DNA from: an uncultured Eubacteriales bacterium
GTDB taxonomy: Bacteria > Bacillota_I > Bacilli_A > RF39 > UBA660
NCBI GenBank assembly: GCA_905211265.1
Contig: CAJMAC010000022.1
Span: forward strand, 1 to 19,267
Length of the DNA: 19,267 nt
Direction: 5' to 3'
In this document: in pieces, positions 14,525 through 19,267 of the stretch
How positions within the stretch are numbered: position 1 is the stretch's first letter
Layout: every line of letters starts with the position of its first letter
Made by a program: the position numbers and the translations under genes
The notes under the pieces: model-generated
The model's input: only the letters and a program-made list of their open reading frames with translations
Database searches by the model: none
Told to the model about the DNA's origin: nothing

Positions 14525-15916
14525 ATGGTATTTACGAGTATAACTTTTTTATATTATTTTTTACCTATTGTATTACTTATATATTTTATTACTCCATATA
14601 AATATAAGAATGGTGTGTTATTATTAAGTTCACTTATATTTTATTTTTATGGTGAACCTAAATATATATTATTAATGATTTTTGAGGTATTACTTGCATA
14701 TTTTTCTATGTTAATAGTATCTAAAAGTAATAATAAATTATTATATATTTTAACTATAATTATTCATATATTATTACTTTGTATATTTAAGTATTTAAAC
14801 TTTTTTACAAGTAATATTAATAGTATATTTAACATTAATTTACCACTTAGTAATATTATATTACCAATAGGAATATCTTTTTATACATTTCAAATTATAA
14901 GTTATGAAATAGATGTTTATAAGAAACGAGTTAATGTTCAAAAGAATTTATTAAAATTAGCTACTTATATATTTATGTTTCCTCAGTTAATTGCAGGACC
15001 AATAGTAAGATACTCAGATATAGAACATGAATTAGACAAAAGAAAGCATTCATTTGATAATTTTTCATATGGAGTAGAAAGATTTATGATTGGACTATTT
15101 AAGAAAGTATTAATTGCTAATACACTTGGAGAGTTATCTAATATTTTAATAACATCGACAGATATATCAATATTATTATATTGGATATTTGCTGTTAGTT
15201 ATATGTTACAAATATATTTTGATTTTTCTGGTTATAGTGATATTGCAATAGGAATAGGTAGAATTTTTGGATTTCATTTTTTAGAAAATTTTAATTATCC
15301 ATATATGGCTACAAGTATTACTGATTTTTGGCATAGATGGCATATTTCTTTATCTAGTTGGTTTAGAGATTATATTTATATTCCTTTAGGAGGTAATAGA
15401 AAAGGTGTAAAAAAACAAATAAGAAATATTTTAATTGTTTGGTTACTAACAGGTTTATGGCATGGTGCAAATTATACTTTTATTGTCTGGGGATTGTTAT
15501 TTGGAATAATGTTAATAATTGAGAAATTTATATTAAGTAAATATTTAAAGAATACTCCTTATATTATAAAAAGGGTATATACTTTATTTATTGTATTAAT
15601 TAGTTTTGTTATATTTAGAGCTGATAACATTAATGAGGCATTTAATATTATAAAAGGCTTATTTGGATTTAATACTAAGGTATTTAGTAATTCATTTACT
15701 ATTTATTATCTTAAATCATATTTCATTATATTATTATTAGGTATTATTTTATCTACACCATTATTAAGTAATATTATTACTAGATTAAGAAAAAATAATG
15801 TATTAAATAAGATTATAAATTTATTTGAACCTTTGTTAATTATTCTTATTTTAGTTTTAGTAACTGCATGTTTAATAGATAATTCTTATAATCCATTTTT
15901 ATATTTTAGATTTTAA
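14525..15916 (+). CDS. MBOAT-family O-acyltransferase (AlgI/PatA/DltB-like)
   Basis: 463 residues, multi-pass membrane protein of standard MBOAT length. The start MVFTSITFLYYFLPIVLL is the usual N-terminus of this group, so ATG 14525 is preferred to the GTG at 14519. Conserved blocks are FPQLIAGPIVRY (152-163), YFDFSGYSDIAIG (231-243), TDFWHRWHISLSSWFRDYIYIPLGGNR (266-292) and GLWHGANYTFIVWG (310-323), with His313 as the presumed catalytic residue. Such enzymes move acyl groups (usually acetyl) across the membrane to a second protein that modifies a surface polymer: alginate, peptidoglycan, teichoic acid or exopolysaccharide. The DHHW-type partner follows 16 nt after the stop. The polymer is not identifiable here, as no glycan synthesis genes lie in the window. 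Confidence 0.93.
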   Translation: MVFTSITFLYYFLPIVLLIYFITPYKYKNGVLLLSSLIFYFYGEPKYILLMIFEVLLAYFSMLIVSKSNNKLLYILTIIIHILLLCIFKYLNFFTSNINSIFNINLPLSNIILPIGISFYTFQIISYEIDVYKKRVNVQKNLLKLATYIFMFPQLIAGPIVRYSDIEHELDKRKHSFDNFSYGVERFMIGLFKKVLIANTLGELSNILITSTDISILLYWIFAVSYMLQIYFDFSGYSDIAIGIGRIFGFHFLENFNYPYMATSITDFWHRWHISLSSWFRDYIYIPLGGNRKGVKKQIRNILIVWLLTGLWHGANYTFIVWGLLFGIMLIIEKFILSKYLKNTPYIIKRVYTLFIVLISFVIFRADNINEAFNIIKGLFGFNTKVFSNSFTIYYLKSYFIILLLGIILSTPLLSNIITRLRKNNVLNKIINLFEPLLIILILVLVTACLIDNSYNPFLYFRF

Positions 15917-15932
15917 GGGAGGTATATAAGTT

Positions 15933-17009
15933 ATGAGTAATGCAATTAAGAATATAGTTATATCTATTTTATTTGGAGGAATATTGTTGTTTGTATTAGT
16001 TATGAACTTGATAAAGAAAGATGATTTAATATCATTATCAGAACGAAGAAATTTAACACAGTTACCTAGTTTTTCTATTAATAGTATGTTAGATAAAACT
16101 TTATTTGATAACTTTGATAAATATACAACTGATCAGTTTATATATAGAGATAACTTTCGTTATTTAAAGGCTATGTTAGATTTGAATATTAAGAATAATT
16201 ATCATAATTTATATTTAAAAGATAATTATATTATTGAACAAATATATCCAATTAATATTAATTCTATAAATAATTTAACAAATAAAATTACTTTTATAAA
16301 GAATAAATATTTAACTAATAATAATATATATTTTTCTATAATACCTGATAAAAATTATTTTGTTAATGATAATAATCTAAGAATAGATTATGATTTATTA
16401 AAAAGTATTATGATTAATAATCTAAGTTATGCTAAATATATTGATATATTTAATGAATTAGATTTAACAGATTATTATAAAACAGATAGTCATTGGAAAG
16501 AAGAGTGTATAGTTAATGTTAGTAATAAATTATTAAGTAGTATGAATAATTATAATGTAGTTAATTATAATACTTTAAAAGTTACTTCTTTTAAGGGAGT
16601 ATATGCTTATCAATTACCTATTTCAAGTAATGAAGAAGATATTAATATATTAACTAATGATAGTATTAATGATTCTTATGTAATACATTTAGATACTAAT
16701 AAAATAACTGATATTTATGACATGAATAAAATTAATTCTTTAGATAAATATGATATATATTTATCTGGTTCTACTCCTTTATTAACAATACATAATGATA
16801 ATATAAAAGATAGGGAATTAATTGTTTTTAGAGATTCTTTTGGTAGTAGTCTTATACCTTTATTAGTGTCTTCATATAGTAAGATTACTGTTATAGATAC
16901 TAGATATATATCCCCTAAAATATTAGATAATTATATTGATATAAATAATCAAGATGTATTATTTATCTATAATGTTTCTATTATAAATAATAGTTATTCA
17001 TTAAAATAA
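15933..17009 (+). CDS. DHHW/AlgX-J-like extracellular acyltransferase partner
   Basis: 358 residues with one N-terminal membrane anchor (residues 8-26) and an extracytoplasmic domain. ERRNLTQLP (37-45) and the early helix FDKYTTDQFIYRDNFR are typical of the DHHW/AlgJ group. The motif YKTDSHWKE (182-190) replaces the name-giving D-H-H-W with D185-S186-H187-W188. FRDSFGSS (299-306) gives a GDSL-like nucleophile, Ser302. In this family Ser, His and Asp form an SGNH-type site that receives the acyl group from the MBOAT protein and transfers it to the glycan. GGGAGG (15917-15922) is a strong binding site before ATG 15933. The second His of DHHW is kept, so activity is plausible. It is co-transcribed with the MBOAT gene. 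Confidence 0.83.
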   Translation: MSNAIKNIVISILFGGILLFVLVMNLIKKDDLISLSERRNLTQLPSFSINSMLDKTLFDNFDKYTTDQFIYRDNFRYLKAMLDLNIKNNYHNLYLKDNYIIEQIYPININSINNLTNKITFIKNKYLTNNNIYFSIIPDKNYFVNDNNLRIDYDLLKSIMINNLSYAKYIDIFNELDLTDYYKTDSHWKEECIVNVSNKLLSSMNNYNVVNYNTLKVTSFKGVYAYQLPISSNEEDINILTNDSINDSYVIHLDTNKITDIYDMNKINSLDKYDIYLSGSTPLLTIHNDNIKDRELIVFRDSFGSSLIPLLVSSYSKITVIDTRYISPKILDNYIDINNQDVLFIYNVSIINNSYSLK

Positions 17010-17011
17010 TA

Positions 17012-17040
17012 TAGACAAAATAAATTAAATATATTATAAT
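17012..17040 (+). promoter_or_regulatory. Promoter of the first HExxH gene
   Basis: TAGACA (17012-17017), a 17-bp spacer, and a perfect TATAAT (17035-17040). Transcription starts near 17047, leaving a short leader with AGAGGG (17055-17060) before ATG 17066. A near-identical arrangement recurs exactly 1061 bp downstream. Confidence 0.7.
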
Positions 17041-17095
17041 ATTTTCTTATGAAAAGAGGGATATTATGGATATAGATAAAATATTATTAAATAAA
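17030..17095 (+). repeat. 5' module repeat, copy 1 (-10 box, leader, first ten codons)
   Basis: These 66 bases match 18091-18156 at 64 positions by direct comparison. They contain the -10 box, the untranslated leader, the ribosome binding site and the codons for MDIDKILLNK. Similarity continues more weakly upstream to the -35 box. Confidence 0.85.
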
Positions 17096-18100
17096 ATTAA
17101 GAATTTAAAAATGTATAAGATTATTTCTAGTAATTATAAATTAAATAAGAGAAATATGTTTAATAATAAGATTTATATACCTGATTGTTTACTTAATACT
17201 GATAAAAACATAGGTGATATAATTGTTAATTATATTAGTGTTATTAGTAGGGTTATACCAAATGAAAGTTTATATATATTAAATAATAATATACGAAGTG
17301 TTAAATTAAGTAAACAAAATATTTCAAGTGATGAAATAGATATAAAGCAAGGTAGTTTTCATGCTGGGGGATATTATTGTGAAAAAAATGAAATAATATA
17401 TTATGATGAAAGTTTATATAAGTATTTTTTTAAGAATGATTATATTAAAGCTTTGAAGCAAATATTAACTCATGAGTTATTTCATTTGTCTTCGACTAAA
17501 ATAAAAGATAATAATGTTTATTCTGGTTTATCTTATAATATTGTTGGTAATGCTTTGAATGAGGGATATACTGAATTACTTACTAATAATTTATTTAATT
17601 ATAATCATATTTTAACTAATTATGAATATGAAAAAAGAATTGCTTTTCTTATTAGTAATTTTTTAGGTAGCAATAATATGAATAAAATATATTTTACTGC
17701 TGATAATGAAAAGATGATTATGTTATTAAATGAATATAGTACTTATAAAAATACAAATTGTTTTTTAAAAGAACTTGATTTTATTAATGAAAATAAAAAA
17801 AATAAAGATATTAATACTCATAATAAAGTAATTAGTTATCATGTTGATATAACTAATTATATACTAGATATACATACTAATAAATTAATTGAGTTATTAA
17901 ATAATAATTTGATATCAAAAGATACAGCAAAAGATAACCTTGCTTTTTTAACAGCATTTCTTTTTGATAATTCAAAATATATTTCTTCGATAAAAGAAGA
18001 AGATATAAGATTACTTAAGAATGAGATAATTAATAATATATTAAATAATTATATTGATAAAATAAATAATATTAGACATAAAATATTAAGTATATTATAA
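17066..18100 (+). CDS. Putative HExxH zinc metallopeptidase-like protein, paralog 1
   Basis: 344 residues with no signal peptide or membrane segment, so probably cytosolic unless exported by another route. The zincin motif HELFH (136-140) is followed 25 residues later by NEGYTE (165-170), whose Glu166 or Glu170 could be the third zinc ligand in a gluzincin arrangement. A conserved NYEYEKRIAFLISNF stretch and a helical C-terminal region (HTNKLIELLNNNLISKDTAKDN) follow. I do not recognise a named family. The substrate is unknown; candidates are a housekeeping peptidase, a toxin or effector. It has its own promoter and is followed in tandem by a diverged copy. The stop TAA (18098-18100) lies inside the -10 box of the next gene. 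Confidence 0.75.
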   Translation: MDIDKILLNKIKNLKMYKIISSNYKLNKRNMFNNKIYIPDCLLNTDKNIGDIIVNYISVISRVIPNESLYILNNNIRSVKLSKQNISSDEIDIKQGSFHAGGYYCEKNEIIYYDESLYKYFFKNDYIKALKQILTHELFHLSSTKIKDNNVYSGLSYNIVGNALNEGYTELLTNNLFNYNHILTNYEYEKRIAFLISNFLGSNNMNKIYFTADNEKMIMLLNEYSTYKNTNCFLKELDFINENKKNKDINTHNKVISYHVDITNYILDIHTNKLIELLNNNLISKDTAKDNLAFLTAFLFDNSKYISSIKEEDIRLLKNEIINNILNNYIDKINNIRHKILSIL

Positions 18101-18101
18101 T
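18073..18101 (+). promoter_or_regulatory. Promoter of the second HExxH gene, overlapping the end of the first
   Basis: TAGACA (18073-18078), a 17-bp spacer, and TATAAT (18096-18101), the same boxes and spacing as at 17012-17040. It is embedded in the final codons of the first paralog. Confidence 0.68.
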
Positions 18102-18156
18102 ATTTTTTTATGAAAAGAGAGATATTATGGATATAGATAAAATATTATTAAATAAA
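18091..18156 (+). repeat. 5' module repeat, copy 2
   Basis: Second copy of the 66-base module at 17030-17095, with two substitutions (a C/T change in the T-run and a G/A change in the ribosome binding site region). Its ATG (18127) opens the short frameshifted ORF that precedes paralog 2. Confidence 0.85.
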
Positions 18157-18180
18157 GTAAAAAGATTTAGAAATGTATAA
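18127..18180 (+). CDS. 17-codon frameshifted start of paralog 2, now a leader ORF
   Basis: It begins MDIDKILLNKVKRF like the N-terminus of paralog 1, then ends at TAA 18178-18180. Alignment with paralog 1 indicates one extra base between 18157 and 18172, which shifts the frame. The ATG of the main ORF (18173) overlaps the end of this short ORF, so ribosomes finishing here could reinitiate. The ribosome binding site belongs to this short ORF (AAAGAGAG before ATG 18127). Confidence 0.6.
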   Translation: MDIDKILLNKVKRFRNV

Positions 18181-19159
18181 AATAATTTCTAATCCTATTA
18201 ATAATAAAGATGTTGTAAATAAATTAACTATTAATAATGATTCTGAAATAAAAGATATAATAAGAAGCGTTATTACTAATTATGTAGATAATATAATTAA
18301 GGTAATACCAAATAGTTATTTAGAGATATTAAATAATAATCTTAATACATTAAAATTAGTAAAGAAAGATGTATCAAAGGAAGAAGTAATTAATAAAGAT
18401 TCATGTTCTTTTTATCCAGCATTATATTATTTAATTGATAATACAATCATATATTTTGATAAAGAAATTTATGAACTATTAGGTACTAATTATAAAGAAA
18501 TATTAAAACAAGTATTTAATCATGAAATGTTACATTTATCTACTACTATAATAGAAAATAATACTATTTATTCAGGTTTAGCAGTTAATGATCTAGGAGA
18601 TTATTTAAACGAAGGATATACTGAATTAATAAATGATTTGATATTAAATAATAATATTGTATTAACTAATTATGAATATGAAAAAAGAATTGCTTTAATG
18701 TTAAGTAATTTTATAGGTAATGATAATATGTTAAAATGTTATTTTAATGCGAATACTAGATATTTTAATAGAACTTTAAATAAGTATAGTGATAGTAAAG
18801 ATATATTACATATATTAAGAATTATTGATAGGATAGGAATAAATAAAAAGAATAAAAATTTATCTAAAGATAAACATGATAATATTATTAATTATCATTT
18901 AGAATTAACTAACTATATTCTTAAAATACATACTAATAAACTAATTGAAATGTTAAATGATAATTTAATTAGTTTAGATACTTCCGTAGATAATATAACA
19001 ACTTTATCATTCTTTATGTTTAATAATGCTGGGTTTATAGCATCCTTTAATAAAGATGATGCAAGTTTATTAAAAGAAAAGATAACTATTGATTTTTTAA
19101 ATGAATATATAAATAAATTATATAATTATAATAAGGGTAAAACTAAAATATTAAAGTAG
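18173..19159 (+). CDS. Putative HExxH zinc metallopeptidase-like protein, paralog 2 (N-terminus altered)
   Basis: 328 residues, similar to paralog 1 along most of its length: HEMLH (117-121), LNEGYTE (145-151), NYEYEKRIALMLSNF, and a C-terminal HTNKLIEMLNDNLISLDTSVDN. The zinc ligands His117, His121 and the downstream Glu are all kept, so catalytic capacity may be intact despite divergence. The first 15 codons of the ancestral frame are separated by a one-base frameshift, and translation is presumed to restart at ATG 18173. It has no signal peptide. Tandem duplication followed by divergence is the likely origin. Function is unknown. Confidence 0.72.
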   Translation: MYKIISNPINNKDVVNKLTINNDSEIKDIIRSVITNYVDNIIKVIPNSYLEILNNNLNTLKLVKKDVSKEEVINKDSCSFYPALYYLIDNTIIYFDKEIYELLGTNYKEILKQVFNHEMLHLSTTIIENNTIYSGLAVNDLGDYLNEGYTELINDLILNNNIVLTNYEYEKRIALMLSNFIGNDNMLKCYFNANTRYFNRTLNKYSDSKDILHILRIIDRIGINKKNKNLSKDKHDNIINYHLELTNYILKIHTNKLIEMLNDNLISLDTSVDNITTLSFFMFNNAGFIASFNKDDASLLKEKITIDFLNEYINKLYNYNKGKTKILK

Positions 19160-19189
19160 TAATTTCTTTAATATTTTTTTCTAAATTAT

Positions 19190-19218
19190 TTGCTAAATGA
19201 TAAGTATTGTGATATTAT
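19190..19218 (+). promoter_or_regulatory. Promoter at the window edge for an unseen downstream transcript
   Basis: TTGCTA (19190-19195), a 17-bp spacer, then TATTAT (19213-19218) with an extended TG (19210-19211). Transcription would start near 19225. The last 40 bases include a GGGGTCCC block at 19243-19250 and only a very short ORF (ATG 19241 to TAG), so the product lies beyond the window. Confidence 0.55.
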
Positions 19219-19267
19219 TTAAGTGTAATAGAAAATTGAAATGGGGTCCCAAACCTATGTTAAATAG

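Noticed and set aside
19160..19200. Decayed third copy of the HExxH 5' module
   Set aside because: Only AT-rich runs such as AATATTTTTTT are shared; there is no matching ribosome binding site or MDIDK start.
1..19267. CRISPR arrays, tRNA or rRNA genes
   Set aside because: No regularly spaced repeats with unique spacers, and no cloverleaf or rRNA-like sequence seen on either strand.

Overview
The window is strongly AT-rich and every convincing gene is on the + strand. TGA acts as a normal stop (for example after the genes ending at 2264, 4851 and 5333) and tryptophan is TGG, so the code is the standard bacterial one and not the Mycoplasma code. A T-box leader, sigma-A-like promoters, GGAGG-type ribosome binding sites and hairpin-plus-U-run terminators point to a low-GC Firmicute. 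The gene repertoire and extreme AT bias fit an uncultured gut Bacilli lineage (RF39-like), but that placement is inference.

Layout. 1-1136 is the 3' part of a secreted or surface protein with a DUF6273-like C-terminus. 1155-3836 is a three-gene ABC-2 exporter (ATPase plus two permeases) behind its own promoter and an attenuator-like hairpin. 3929-6531 is a tightly coupled run of small enzymes: a short pyrophosphatase-like protein, a CYTH protein, a GNAT acetyltransferase, a second GNAT-like protein, an 18-codon ORF that looks like the start of a lost Nudix gene, and an S51 peptidase. 6532-6826 is a non-coding stretch carrying four hairpin/U-run structures, one of which could be a small RNA. 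6827-9175 is a GH31-family protein with several catalytic-site substitutions.

9153-12170 is a Leu T-box operon: promoter inside the end of the GH31 gene, a T-box with a probable CUU specifier, a small membrane protein, and leuS. 12470-13847 is a TnpB-only IS200/IS605-type element with a consensus promoter, an apparently intact nuclease, a downstream omega-RNA-like right end, and a terminator exactly where the RNA guide would lie. 13910-17009 is a surface O-acylation module (DUF4358 protein, MBOAT acyltransferase, DHHW/SGNH-like partner). 17012-19159 holds two tandem HExxH putative zinc-metallopeptidase paralogs. Each is preceded by nearly the same promoter/5' module (1061-bp repeat period), and the second copy has a frameshifted N-terminus. 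A further promoter lies at the window edge.

How they work together. The ABC exporter, surface protein and MBOAT/DHHW module all act at the envelope. The leuS operon is induced by uncharged tRNA-Leu. The parts most worth follow-up are the TnpB/omega-RNA locus with a terminator in its guide position, the duplicated metallopeptidases with a conserved 5' module, the hairpin array before the GH31 gene, and the altered GH31 active site.
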